Source: an uncultured Prevotellaceae bacterium (lineage in GTDB: Bacteria > Bacteroidota > Bacteroidia > Bacteroidales > Bacteroidaceae). From it: a stretch of DNA of 64,000 nt. The translations under genes and the position numbers were made by a program. The notes below the pieces were generated by a model, which ran no database searches, had not been told where the DNA came from, and worked only from the letters and a program-made list of their open reading frames with translations. The stretch covers positions 1-64,000 of the forward strand of contig OMWC01000008.1 in assembly GCA_900314655.1 (NCBI GenBank), in the 5' to 3' direction. Shown one piece after another: positions 33,298-42,008 of the stretch (within the stretch, counting starts at the first letter, position 1; every line of letters begins with the position of its first letter).

Positions 33298-36108
33298 ATG
33301 AAGAAACCGCTGATAGTCCTGATTCCTGCTTTCATAGCCCTGCTTTTGGGGGCTTGCAACCGTTCTGCCGTTGATGCAGAACAGGAAAAGGCTGCTGCCA
33401 GGGCTGACAGCATTTATGGGGCAATCACAGACATCGAACGGTTGGAAAGTCTGCGCGACAGCCTGTTGCTGAAGAACGACATCCTGCAACTCACTTTTGT
33501 CTATAAGCAGTTAGGGCGTTGCTATCGCAACAACAGCCAGTTTGCTGATGCCCTGCGCACTCACCGGGAAGGGCTGAACTGCTGTTTTGAGCGCAAGGAC
33601 ACGGTGGAGATCGTCAGGGCTTATAATCAGCTTGGAACAGATTACCGACGGATGGGAATGACCGAGGAGGCCGCGCAGAACCACTATCAGGCTTTGGAAC
33701 TTTGCGAGAAGTATTCCGATAAAAAATCGTATGCTGCCCGTAAGAATCGCGTGACGTCGCTCAACGGTCTGGGCAATATGTTCCTCTCACTCAAGGAATT
33801 GCATCTGGCCGACAGCCTTTTCCGTCTGGCATTGGAAGAAGAGAAGAGTCTGGGGAGCCATAACGGACAGGCCATCAACTATTCCAACTTGGGCAATATC
33901 TTCGAAACACAGAATCAGTTGGATTCAGCCCGCGTCTATTACCAGTATTCCATGGCCCACAACCGCGAAACTAATAGTGAGTTGGGCATCAGTCTGTGCC
34001 ATATCAATTTCGGACGTCTTTACGAGAAACAGAAACAGTGGTCGCAGGCTCAGAAGGAATACCGCCAGGCCTATGACATTATGAAAGACCACAGCGACCG
34101 GTGGCACTGGCTGGAATCGGTGTCAGCATTGGCCAATATCAATATCCTGCAAGGGAAGTTTGATGAGGCCCGGCGCTATATCGACGAAGGTGATCAGGTG
34201 GCCACCGATATCGGCTCTGTCACCCATCTGGCTGAAATGAATAGGCTGCGTTGTCAAGTCTATGAGCAGCAGGGACGTTATTCTGAGGCTTTGGCTGCCA
34301 TGAAACTATATCAGCAACTCAATGACAGCGTGAACAGTCCTGAGAAACTGCTCGGCACGCAGAATTTCCGTGTCCGCTATATCGATGAGCATTACAAGGG
34401 TGAGATCAAGAATATCGAGGATACCAATCGCGAAGAGAAGCGGTTGATGCGCTTTTTCCTGATTGGCAGCGGCTTGATGCTGCTGCTGATGCTGGTGGCC
34501 CTGTTTATGTTGCAGCATTCCCTGCGTGTGCGTTCAAGGAATATGGAGATGGAAAAACAACTCGAACGCTCACGCTCCGATTTCTATCGCAACCTCACCC
34601 ATGAGTTCCGCACACCGCTCACCGTGGTGATCAGTACCGGAGAACAACTCTTAAGCGAACACCAGCCGAAGGCTGCCACCCTGGCTTCTATGGGAGAAGC
34701 TTTGAGCCGTCAGGGAAAACGGATGCTCAACCTGGTCAATCAGTTGCTCGATATTGCCAAACTCCGCAGCGAAGTGGAACAGGTGGACTGGCGCCATGGT
34801 GATATCGTAACTTATGTGAAGATGCTTGTGGCCAGTTTCCAGTCGCAGGCAGAAAGCCTACAGTTGGATTTGCGCTATACGCCTGCTGAGCATCGCGTGG
34901 AGATGGACTTTGTGCCCGACTATATAGATAAGGTGTTCTCGAATCTGATTTCCAACTCTTTCAAGTTCACGCCAGCTCATGGCTATGTTCATATCAAGTC
35001 GAAAACAGCTGACGATCATATCCAGTTTGAGGTTGCTGACAACGGATTAGGTATCTCTGAAGCTGATATCGACCATATCTTTGATGAATTCTATCAGGGG
35101 AAACCAGGGCCGGAAACAATCGGATCGGGAATCGGACTGGCTCTGGTGAAGAGTATCGTCAGTGCCATCGGCGGTGAGATTGAAGCCGTCAGAGGCTTGA
35201 AGACCGGAACTATATTTGTGCTGCGCATTCCCCTTCATCATGGAGAGGGGAACTGGAAACCGCTGGATGTGGAGGACGTGAGACAGTCTGTTGATAATGG
35301 CGAATCGCTACTTACTGCCGACAGCGAAGAGGAAAGCATGCCCGAAAATGTGCCAATCGCTTTGGTTGTCGATGATGAGCCCGACGTGTCTTATTATATA
35401 GGTCTTCAGCTGAAGAATCAATACCGGGTGTTTTATGCCAAGGATGGACAGGAGGCGTTGGAGAAAGCCAAGGAACTCTTGCCCGATGTGATTATAACCG
35501 ATCTGCTGATGCCTCGCATTGATGGCTTTGAGTTGTGCCAGTCGGTGCGCAGTTCCGAGTTGCTCAATCATATCGCCGTCGTGGTGCTTTCTGCTCGTGG
35601 TGGCGATGAAGACCGTATCAGGGCTGTTGCCGAAGGCGCAGATGCTTTCCTTGCCAAGCCGTTCAATGGCGAAGAACTGCGTGCCATCGTGGCACGCCTG
35701 TTAGAGAATCGCCGCGTGCTTCGCCAGCGTTACTCGCAGGCTATGCTCGCTGGTAAGCAGGATGAAGTTCCAATCGCGCAGTCGGATGCGGACTTCCTTG
35801 CCAAGTTGGTCCATGAGATTGAAGCACAGATGAGCAAGGGAGAGGTTTCCGTTCAGACGATGGCCAATCATCTTTTCATTAGCCGTTCTCAGTTGGCCCG
35901 GAAGGTGCAGCTCATTACGGGTATGAATACCTCCGAGTATGTGATGCGTATTCGTATGACAAGGGCTCGCCGTCTGCTCGAAGAGGGGCATCTAAGCATC
36001 AGTGAGGTGGCTACCCGTTGCGGTTTTACAGACCAAAGTTATTTCACCCGCATGTTCAAAAAGACCTATAATCTTACACCTACGCAGGTAAAGAAGACTA
36101 TAGTTTGA
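33298..36108 (+). CDS. TPR-type hybrid sensor kinase with receiver and AraC DNA-binding domain
   Basis: A 936-residue one-protein two-component system. In order: a signal peptide with a possible lipobox (LLLGAC, Cys20); TPR-like repeats to about 340 (for example INYSNLGNIFETQNQLDSAR); a membrane helix (about 383-405, RFFLIGSGLMLLLMLVALFM); HisKA with the phospho-acceptor His in NLTHEFRTPL (about 435); the ATPase with DNGLGIS (about 581) and GSGIGLALVKS (about 609); a receiver with DDEP (about 690) and the acceptor Asp in ITDLLMPRIDG (about 735); and an AraC-type HTH (SISEVATRCGFTDQSYFTRM, about 900). It is the HTCS layout of Bacteroidota, but with a TPR sensor in place of the usual beta-propeller. 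The next gene on either side does not reveal the target. Confidence 0.92.
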   Translation: MKKPLIVLIPAFIALLLGACNRSAVDAEQEKAAARADSIYGAITDIERLESLRDSLLLKNDILQLTFVYKQLGRCYRNNSQFADALRTHREGLNCCFERKDTVEIVRAYNQLGTDYRRMGMTEEAAQNHYQALELCEKYSDKKSYAARKNRVTSLNGLGNMFLSLKELHLADSLFRLALEEEKSLGSHNGQAINYSNLGNIFETQNQLDSARVYYQYSMAHNRETNSELGISLCHINFGRLYEKQKQWSQAQKEYRQAYDIMKDHSDRWHWLESVSALANINILQGKFDEARRYIDEGDQVATDIGSVTHLAEMNRLRCQVYEQQGRYSEALAAMKLYQQLNDSVNSPEKLLGTQNFRVRYIDEHYKGEIKNIEDTNREEKRLMRFFLIGSGLMLLLMLVALFMLQHSLRVRSRNMEMEKQLERSRSDFYRNLTHEFRTPLTVVISTGEQLLSEHQPKAATLASMGEALSRQGKRMLNLVNQLLDIAKLRSEVEQVDWRHGDIVTYVKMLVASFQSQAESLQLDLRYTPAEHRVEMDFVPDYIDKVFSNLISNSFKFTPAHGYVHIKSKTADDHIQFEVADNGLGISEADIDHIFDEFYQGKPGPETIGSGIGLALVKSIVSAIGGEIEAVRGLKTGTIFVLRIPLHHGEGNWKPLDVEDVRQSVDNGESLLTADSEEESMPENVPIALVVDDEPDVSYYIGLQLKNQYRVFYAKDGQEALEKAKELLPDVIITDLLMPRIDGFELCQSVRSSELLNHIAVVVLSARGGDEDRIRAVAEGADAFLAKPFNGEELRAIVARLLENRRVLRQRYSQAMLAGKQDEVPIAQSDADFLAKLVHEIEAQMSKGEVSVQTMANHLFISRSQLARKVQLITGMNTSEYVMRIRMTRARRLLEEGHLSISEVATRCGFTDQSYFTRMFKKTYNLTPTQVKKTIV

Positions 36109-36252
36109 CAAACCGTTTTGTACTTTCCAAATTCTTGATTTATAGCCGTTTGGACAAATTGTATGCGCGATTTGTCCTAATTGTCTAATTCATTTTGACT
36201 CCAATTTAATAATTTTTGGTAGCATAGTCCAAAGCCTTTTTGAGATTTGGAC

Positions 36253-36311
36253 TACTTTTGCACTCAGAAAGTAATAGTTATTATTATAAAGAAAGTTATT
36301 ATTATAAAGAA
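36253..36311 (+). promoter_or_regulatory. Orphan -7 box followed by an 18-bp tandem duplication
   Basis: TACTTTTG (36253-36260) is a -7 match facing right. Just behind it AGTTATTATTATAAAGAA occurs twice without a gap (36276-36293 and 36294-36311). There is no gene on the plus strand here, and the hairpin at 36345-36388 could end a short RNA of about 130 nt. The evidence for transcription is weak. The rest of 36109-36415 has no gene. Confidence 0.35.
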
Positions 36312-36337
36312 ATCATAAAGCTAATAGTTGACTACTA

Positions 36338-36388
36338 AAAAAACAATCAGGGGCGGCTTCTTGCAAAAGGCAGGAACCGTCCCTGATT
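36338..36388 (-). terminator. Rho-independent terminator of the epimerase/preA unit
   Basis: A 12-bp outer stem (AATCAGGG/CCCTGATT part perfect, one G-U pair) and an inner TTCTTGC/GCAGGAA stem. On the minus strand it is followed by GTTTTTTTAG. Confidence 0.9.
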
Positions 36389-36415
36389 CTATTTCGTACT
36401 AATTTGAGGGCGCTA

Positions 36416-37285
36416 CTATTTGATGGTAATCGTGTATTCTGATAGGAAGGATGCTCCGGGTTGCAGATGATTCATCAGATATTTCTGCCGGAAGTCGCCG
36501 CTGTATTCCACCTTATCATGAATACCATACCACGGCTCAATGCAGACGAAAGGCGCATGCTTGCCGTAGGGGGCCCAGATGCCCACGCAGGGCGTCTTCA
36601 TATCTACGGTCACAGACGGTTGTCCGTCTTCGTCGAGCAGAGCCACCTGTTTCACCTGACTCTTATCGATGATCACGCAGTCCTCCTTGAAACTGTCCTC
36701 CGTAAAATGCCAGATGCCGTCCTTGCTACCCACGTCGAAACGTCCGGGGATGATGCAGCCCTTCATGTTGCCGATCAGCCGTTCCAATTTGCCCTTGTTG
36801 TCGAAGCGGACGGTGCCCTTCACCTCGTCGCCCTCTTTCATTCCGGGAATCATGAATGCCGGATGACCGCCTATCTGGAAATGAATTTCGTTGTTATCGG
36901 TGTTGTGCACATGCCATATCACGTGAATCTTGTTGCCGTCCAGCCGGTAGGTGATGCTCAGCATGAAATGATACGGATAGCAGCGGTGTGTTTCGGGAGA
37001 GTCTTCCAGCGCAAAGGTCACTTTCGTGTCAGTCTTGTTGATGAGTTTGAAGTCCATGTCGCGGGCAAAACCGTGGCGCGACATTTTGTACTCATATCCG
37101 TCCAGTCGGTAGCAGTCGTCCCACAGTCCGCAGACTATCGGGAACAGGATGGGTGAGCGGCGTCCCCAGTATTTCGGGTCGCCCTGCCATAGATATTCTT
37201 TTCCTTCAGCATCCAAGATGCTCTGCAGCTCGGCACCGTGTTCCGATACCACGATCTGCAATTGTTCGTTCTTCAGTATTTCCAT
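36416..37285 (-). CDS. Aldose 1-epimerase family protein
   Basis: A 289-residue member of the galactose mutarotase-like fold. The N-terminal EHGAELQSILDAEGKEYLW, the RRSPILFPIVCGLWDD stretch (about 42-57), the catalytic-region SRHGFARDMDF (about 69-79) and the second His in IGGHPAF (about 137-143) agree with the LacX-type subgroup, which interconverts sugar anomers or acts on hexose-6-phosphates. The first residue block and length are as expected. It lies 47 nt behind preA on the same strand and is probably cotranscribed, though the two functions are unrelated. The exact sugar is unknown. Confidence 0.88.
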   Translation of the reverse strand: MEILKNEQLQIVVSEHGAELQSILDAEGKEYLWQGDPKYWGRRSPILFPIVCGLWDDCYRLDGYEYKMSRHGFARDMDFKLINKTDTKVTFALEDSPETHRCYPYHFMLSITYRLDGNKIHVIWHVHNTDNNEIHFQIGGHPAFMIPGMKEGDEVKGTVRFDNKGKLERLIGNMKGCIIPGRFDVGSKDGIWHFTEDSFKEDCVIIDKSQVKQVALLDEDGQPSVTVDMKTPCVGIWAPYGKHAPFVCIEPWYGIHDKVEYSGDFRQKYLMNHLQPGASFLSEYTITIK

Positions 37286-37332
37286 AAGTGTGGGTTATTG
37301 AGTTTATGAGTTATTTTGTCAAAATTGTAGGG

Positions 37333-38790
37333 TCATGGTTCTTTCTTGCCGATACGCTTGGTTGCGCTGATAGCACCTGTGGGGCATACCAACTGACAGA
37401 GATGACAGCCTACGCATCGCTTGCCTTGAATGCGCGGCTGACGGTCTTTGCCGAAGGTGATGGCCTGATGTCCACCGTCCATGCACGACGTGTAGCAGCG
37501 TCCACAACCGATGCAACGGTCGCGGTCAATCTTGGGGAACACGATGGTCTCGCGGTCCAGATCGGTGGGGGTAATGAAGCGTGGCAGTTCTTCGCCCATG
37601 AGGTCGGCCAGTTGAGTGATGCCGCGCTTCTGCATGTAATGCTGCAGTCCCAGTATCAGGTCGTCAATTATTCGGTAGCCGTACTGCATGACGGCAGTAC
37701 ATACCTGCACGTTGCGGCAGCCCAGCTGAATGAACTCCAGCGCATCGCGCCATGTCTCGATGCCGCCTATTCCGCTGAACTGGATGTTTTTCATGATGGG
37801 ATTCTTGGCCATTTCCAGAATGTGGCGCAGGGCAATGGGTTTCACGGCCCGTCCTGAATAGCCAGAAATGGTCTTTTGTCCGGACACGGCACCGCGTTCG
37901 CCCATAGTGACCGACTTGATGGTGTTGATGGCCGAAATGGCATTGGCTCCGGCAAAGTAGGCTCCCATGGCTGGCTGGTTGACCTGCGTGATGTTGGGTG
38001 TCATTTTCGGAATGACGGGAATACTCACGTTGCGTTTCACGTAGGCGGTGTAGAATGTAACGAGTTCGGCGTTCTGTCCCACGTCGCTGCCCATACCCGC
38101 CAGTCGCATCTGTGGACAAGAGAAGTTCAGTTCCACGGCATCCACCTTAGCTGCTTCGGCCATCTTTGCCAGTTCAATCCATTGTTCCTCAGTCTGCCCC
38201 ATGATGCTGGCTACGACAATTTTCTTGGGGTAGTTCTCCTTCAGTCGGCGCAGGATGTCGAAGTCCACGTCGGCCGGATTCTCCGAGAGTTGCTCCATGT
38301 TGCGGAAACCGAAGAAATCAGTTGTTCCGCCATCGCTCACGGCATCGAATCGCGGCGACACCTCGCGGATGTCGTCCAGACAGATTGTCTTGTAGAATAC
38401 GCCTGCCCATCCCGCTTCGAAAGCTCTCGCCACCATTTCATAGTTGGTGCAGACGGCGGAAGAAGCGAGGAAGAACGGATTCTCACATCGGATGCCGCAG
38501 AAGTCTATCTCCAGCGAAGGCAGAGGCTTTTCCGCATCATTCCCGGCAATCCCCTTGAGCATCTCCCTGATACGGATGGGACGGTCGTAGTGGATGCAGG
38601 CTTCTTCGGCGGCCAGCAGTTCGTCATCGCTGCAAGCAGCCACCCATCGGTGTGCCATCTCCGCGTTGTCGAAACGGATGGCGCGGATAGCCCTGGCAGG
38701 ATCTCCGTTCTTGCAAACACGGCTGCATGGCGCATCGGTGCAGAGCAGGCATCGGCGTGCCTCGTCTTGTATGTTAATTCCTCTCTTCAT
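37333..38790 (-). CDS. preA: NAD-dependent dihydropyrimidine dehydrogenase, PreA-like
   Basis: A 485-residue flavin/iron-sulfur enzyme of the dihydroorotate/dihydropyrimidine dehydrogenase family. The central barrel has FFLASSAVCTNYEMVARAF, the LNFSCPQMR active-site loop (about 223-231) and GIGGIETWRDALEFI for FMN phosphate binding. The C terminus has two 4Fe-4S motifs (CIGCGRCYTSC, CVGCHLCQLVC). An N-terminal extension of about 80 residues carries another cysteine set (CLLCTDAPCSRVCKNGD), resembling the N terminus of the partner subunit PreT; no preT is seen in the window. E. coli PreA is about 410 residues, so the extension is real. It should reduce uracil/thymine or run the reverse reaction with NADH. 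A TATCTTTG box lies upstream. Confidence 0.87.
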   Translation of the reverse strand: MKRGINIQDEARRCLLCTDAPCSRVCKNGDPARAIRAIRFDNAEMAHRWVAACSDDELLAAEEACIHYDRPIRIREMLKGIAGNDAEKPLPSLEIDFCGIRCENPFFLASSAVCTNYEMVARAFEAGWAGVFYKTICLDDIREVSPRFDAVSDGGTTDFFGFRNMEQLSENPADVDFDILRRLKENYPKKIVVASIMGQTEEQWIELAKMAEAAKVDAVELNFSCPQMRLAGMGSDVGQNAELVTFYTAYVKRNVSIPVIPKMTPNITQVNQPAMGAYFAGANAISAINTIKSVTMGERGAVSGQKTISGYSGRAVKPIALRHILEMAKNPIMKNIQFSGIGGIETWRDALEFIQLGCRNVQVCTAVMQYGYRIIDDLILGLQHYMQKRGITQLADLMGEELPRFITPTDLDRETIVFPKIDRDRCIGCGRCYTSCMDGGHQAITFGKDRQPRIQGKRCVGCHLCQLVCPTGAISATKRIGKKEP

Positions 38791-38841
38791 ACTTTGGCAT
38801 TTTTAGTTAAAACATATTTCCTCCCATTCGGATCATTTCTG

Positions 38842-38849
38842 CAAAGATA
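38842..38849 (-). promoter_or_regulatory. -7 promoter box of preA
   Basis: TATCTTTG on the minus strand, about 50 nt before the ATG. Confidence 0.65.
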
Positions 38850-38904
38850 ATGTTTTTCCCGGAATTATGCAAATATTGTAAAGCAAATTCCAAATTGTTT
38901 GCTT

Positions 38905-39933
38905 TTAGTCATAAAGCTTGGTTCTTTCCTTCAGCCTTAGAAAGCGACGCAGAAGGGACATGACCCCCCACTCCCTTGGGGATGCGTATTTTCTGATGCG
39001 ATACACTTCTTGGCCGCATTCATCCTCATAAGTAACCAGCGAAACCGTTTTCAGGTTGACTTTCTGCCAACTTTCCAGGTGGCATCCAGATTCCAGTAGG
39101 ATAAACCGGTCTTTGCCGTCTTTCCTTTTCAAATATAGTGACAAACCCTCCTGGCTGGGCACTACAATAGCACGCCTGTAAACTCGCCTTTCCTGACGGG
39201 TAAATTGGCGAACTGACTTTTCATGAAGCGATTCCTGAAAGATGACTTGTGGATTAATTGCAGGCGTTGCCTTGGAAGGAATGATCACCGCTGCAATCAG
39301 TTTGTGGTGTCTTTCTTCGTATTCCAATCCTAACGATAAAACCAAGTAGACGTCGGAAAGACTTTCCAACGCGTCTGGATTCTGATTGATATATGCATAG
39401 AAATAAGGGTCGGTAACGGAAAAATCGTAGGTCACGCCATTATACCTGAAGGTCATGAAATATTTTGCCCGAGCCTTAGTGGGATCAAGATGAAACGAAA
39501 AACTTTCCGGATGAATCAGCATCAATGAATAATCTCCCCGGTTGTAGGCGTCGATTGAAATAGAATATTCTGAATCATAAAACAACACAGGGTGAACATA
39601 GTCGGCCAGTTGCCACATCACTTCTGGATAAGGAAGTACCTTCCCGATGGGGAACATACTGTCGAAATAGGCATCTTCGCTATGCGCGTATTGAGGACAC
39701 GGAATGACGTCTGTTATTTTGACAATAGAAAGCAGAGGCAGGAAATGGGCATCGCCTTCGGGAATCTCACCGTATTCCGTATGCCTGTCAATAGGGCGAA
39801 TCCAAATAGGTTTCCCTGTTGTATCCTTTCTAACACTCCATCGATTATCAGCATCGATGTCGATTTCAACGCCAGCTACGCATCGTCCGCCTCGTTTATA
39901 TGAGTTTGCCAAACAAATGAAATGCTTGTCCAT
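38905..39933 (-). CDS. Dual OB-fold-type protein paired with DUF488
   Basis: A 342-residue soluble protein. The N terminus, ICLANSYKRGGRCVAGVEID, resembles the 'dual OB-containing' proteins that are often encoded next to DUF488 genes. About 30 residues in, the sequence WIRPIDRHTEYGEIPEG and later segments are beta-rich. No catalytic motif is evident. It starts with TGATG, sharing one base with the stop of the DUF488 gene, so the two are coupled and probably work together. The family name is recalled with moderate confidence. A nucleic-acid-binding role would suit OB folds, and similar pairs have been discussed in connection with prokaryotic conflict systems, but this is inference. Confidence 0.6.
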   Translation of the reverse strand: MDKHFICLANSYKRGGRCVAGVEIDIDADNRWSVRKDTTGKPIWIRPIDRHTEYGEIPEGDAHFLPLLSIVKITDVIPCPQYAHSEDAYFDSMFPIGKVLPYPEVMWQLADYVHPVLFYDSEYSISIDAYNRGDYSLMLIHPESFSFHLDPTKARAKYFMTFRYNGVTYDFSVTDPYFYAYINQNPDALESLSDVYLVLSLGLEYEERHHKLIAAVIIPSKATPAINPQVIFQESLHEKSVRQFTRQERRVYRRAIVVPSQEGLSLYLKRKDGKDRFILLESGCHLESWQKVNLKTVSLVTYEDECGQEVYRIRKYASPREWGVMSLLRRFLRLKERTKLYD

Positions 39934-40553
39934 CAGTCGTAATATTCTTCGTTCTCAGTCCTGAAACCTATTTCTTTGTTCTTTAGCCGGTATGCGTCAT
40001 TTAATTGCTGCATTGCGGTGTATGAGCCGAAAAGCTCGTCAATCTCTGGCAGCACTCGCTTTTTGGCTTTCAGGTATTGTTCCACCATTTCCCGTTCCAG
40101 ACTCTTATGACTCACGGACGTGCCGTCGCTCAGGATATGATTCACGACCAATCCGTGCGTATGAAAATAGCGGGCCACAAGAGCAAAGCGGTGGCATGTC
40201 AGCGGGTTTGCTTCCGAGCACATCAGCGTCACATGCTGGTAGTCGTTCAGAATCTTTTGCATTCGTGTGATGCCTTGTTGAAAAGAATCCGTATCTACAG
40301 CCTTCTCGAAGTCAACTTGTCCTGTATCATCCAGGCTGTCAAGACGTCGTGCTCCAAACTCTTGTCCCATAAACACGTATGCAATACCTTTCCCCCGCAG
40401 AAAGGAATCCAATGCTTCTTGGTTGAACTGCGGATTATAGTTGCTTGCAGGTATGCTCCTCACATCTATCAGGCAATCCACATGATAGGACTGTAGTAGT
40501 TGCAAGAATCTTTCCTGTGAATGGTTAGAATGTCCGATTGTGTATAGAATCAT
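39933..40553 (-). CDS. DUF488 domain protein
   Basis: A 206-residue DUF488 protein. The family motifs are visible: YTIGHSNHSQERFLQLL at the start, LIDVRSIPASNYNPQFN (about 27-43), FMGQEFGARR (about 61-70), and a Cys-rich LMCSEANPLTCHRFALVARY (about 110-129), the likely active or metal-binding site. The start ATG 40553 was chosen because a TATCTTTG box ends 5 nt before it; an in-frame start further up lies on the other side of the promoter. This predicts a leaderless mRNA. The stop overlaps the start of the dual-OB gene. DUF488 is found in stress and possible defence contexts; its reaction is not known to me. Confidence 0.85.
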   Translation of the reverse strand: MILYTIGHSNHSQERFLQLLQSYHVDCLIDVRSIPASNYNPQFNQEALDSFLRGKGIAYVFMGQEFGARRLDSLDDTGQVDFEKAVDTDSFQQGITRMQKILNDYQHVTLMCSEANPLTCHRFALVARYFHTHGLVVNHILSDGTSVSHKSLEREMVEQYLKAKKRVLPEIDELFGSYTAMQQLNDAYRLKNKEIGFRTENEEYYD

Positions 40554-40558
40554 GCAGG

Positions 40559-40566
40559 CAAAGATA
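40559..40566 (-). promoter_or_regulatory. -7 promoter box directly before the DUF488 start
   Basis: TATCTTTG on the minus strand, 5 nt from ATG 40553. Confidence 0.65.
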
Positions 40567-40826
40567 GATAATAATTTCCGAAGTTCCAATTTTTGGGACT
40601 ATAAATGCTGAAACTCCGATAAAACTACTTCATTTCATGTTTACGTATAGAGATTATTTTTGATTTAGGGGTGTAAAGGTGCCACATCGCTGATAAACGA
40701 GAAAAAATCTATATAATAAACATGAAGATTCTGTATATGCGTTGCTTTATGTCTCTTCGGGCCATGAAGTTAGGCTGCATTCGGGAAAAAATCAAAATAA
40801 ATTTTGTTTTTTCCGCTCATTTGCAC

Positions 40827-40834
40827 TAACTTTG
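40827..40834 (+). promoter_or_regulatory. -7 promoter box directly before mnmA
   Basis: TAACTTTG, 5 nt from ATG 40840. The region 40590-40826 otherwise holds nothing I can assign. Confidence 0.65.
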
Positions 40835-40839
40835 CCCAC

Positions 40840-41916
40840 ATGAAAGACGAAGAACTTCAAGACAAGCGAATAGCGGTGCTGCTCTCGGGCGGCGTGGATA
40901 GTTCGGTGGTGGTCTATGAACTGGCCAGCCGCGGACTGCATCCCGACTGTTTCTATATCAAGATTGGACCGGAGGAAGAGGAGGAATGGGACTGCTCTTC
41001 GGAGGAGGATCTGGAGATGGCAACGGCTGTGGCTCATCGCTTTGGCTGCCGACTGCAGGTGGTGGATTGCCATAAGGAATACTGGAGTCAGGTAACGAAA
41101 TACACAATGGACAAGGTGAGGGCGGGATTCACGCCTAATCCCGACGTGATGTGCAATAGGCTGATTAAGTTCGGGGCCTTCGACGAGAAGATGGGGCACG
41201 ACTACGACCTCATTGCCACGGGCCATTATGCGCAGACGGAGTGGATAGACGGGCAGAAATGGCTCACCACGAGTCCCGACCCCGTGAAGGACCAGACGGA
41301 TTTTCTGGCGCAGATATACGACTGGCAGCTTCGCAAGGCTTTGTTTCCCATTGGTCATTACATGAAGGACGAGGTGCGGCAGATTGCCGAACGCGAGCAC
41401 TTGGTGAATGCCAAGCGCAAGGATTCGCAGGGCATCTGCTTCCTGGGCAAGATTAAGTATAATGATTATATAAAGAGGTATCTCGGCGAGAACCCCGGCG
41501 ACGTGCTGGAACTGGAAACGGGCAAGAAGATTGGCGAGCACAAGGGCTTGTGGTTCCACACCATCGGCCAGCGCCACGGATTAGGCTTCGGCGGCGGTCC
41601 GTGGAATGTGGTGAAGAAGGATGTGGAGAAGAACGTGCTCTATGTGACCAAGGGCTACGAGCCGAAGAAGGCATGGAGCAAGGAGTTCCGGTTCCATGAT
41701 TTCCATCATCTCACTCCAGCTGAGTTGCCCACGGAGGTGACGTTCAAGATCCGCCATACACCGGAGTTCCATCAGGCCCGTCTTGAAAAGACGGCTGAAG
41801 GTTGCTACACGGTCTTTTCGGATTATCTCATTCAAGGCGTTGCTCCCGGTCAGTTCTGCGTCATTTATGACAAGGAGCATCACCGCTGTTTCGGGTCGGG
41901 TGAGATTACTGTTTAG
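40840..41916 (+). CDS. mnmA: tRNA-specific 2-thiouridylase
   Basis: A 358-residue MnmA, which adds sulfur to U34 of tRNA-Glu, -Gln and -Lys. The PP-loop LLSGGVDSSVV (about 13-23), the first catalytic Cys in NPDVMCNRLIKF (about 104) and the second in GICFLGKI (about 200) are present, along with the family's DSQG and TIGQRHGLG motifs. ATG 40840 was chosen, not an earlier in-frame codon at 40804, because a TAACTTTG box ends 5 nt before it; the transcript is probably leaderless. The N terminus (MKDEELQDKRIAVLLSGG) is slightly longer than in E. coli. Its 3' end is followed by the 68-bp dispersed element. Confidence 0.94.
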   Translation: MKDEELQDKRIAVLLSGGVDSSVVVYELASRGLHPDCFYIKIGPEEEEEWDCSSEEDLEMATAVAHRFGCRLQVVDCHKEYWSQVTKYTMDKVRAGFTPNPDVMCNRLIKFGAFDEKMGHDYDLIATGHYAQTEWIDGQKWLTTSPDPVKDQTDFLAQIYDWQLRKALFPIGHYMKDEVRQIAEREHLVNAKRKDSQGICFLGKIKYNDYIKRYLGENPGDVLELETGKKIGEHKGLWFHTIGQRHGLGFGGGPWNVVKKDVEKNVLYVTKGYEPKKAWSKEFRFHDFHHLTPAELPTEVTFKIRHTPEFHQARLEKTAEGCYTVFSDYLIQGVAPGQFCVIYDKEHHRCFGSGEITV

Positions 41917-41940
41917 TTTAGAGTTTAGAGTGTAGAGTTT

Positions 41941-42008
41941 AGAGTTATGATTACTTTCGGAGGCAGATTTCTGCGTAGATTCCGGGCGTGCACGGTTATC
42001 ATAACTCT
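41941..42008. repeat. 68-bp dispersed element with 11-bp terminal inverted repeats, copy 1
   Basis: Ends AGAGTTATGAT (41941-41951) and ATCATAACTCT (41998-42008) are perfect inverted repeats. It matches the copy at 59678-59745 at 59 of 68 positions by eye, without gaps. Both copies are embedded in TAGAGTTTAGAG-type sequence. The last two bases overlap the stop codon of the HAD hydrolase. Confidence 0.88.

Noticed and set aside
40722..40829. 35-codon frame between the DUF488 gene and mnmA
   Set aside because: Its end overlaps the mnmA promoter box and no promoter or ribosome site precedes it.
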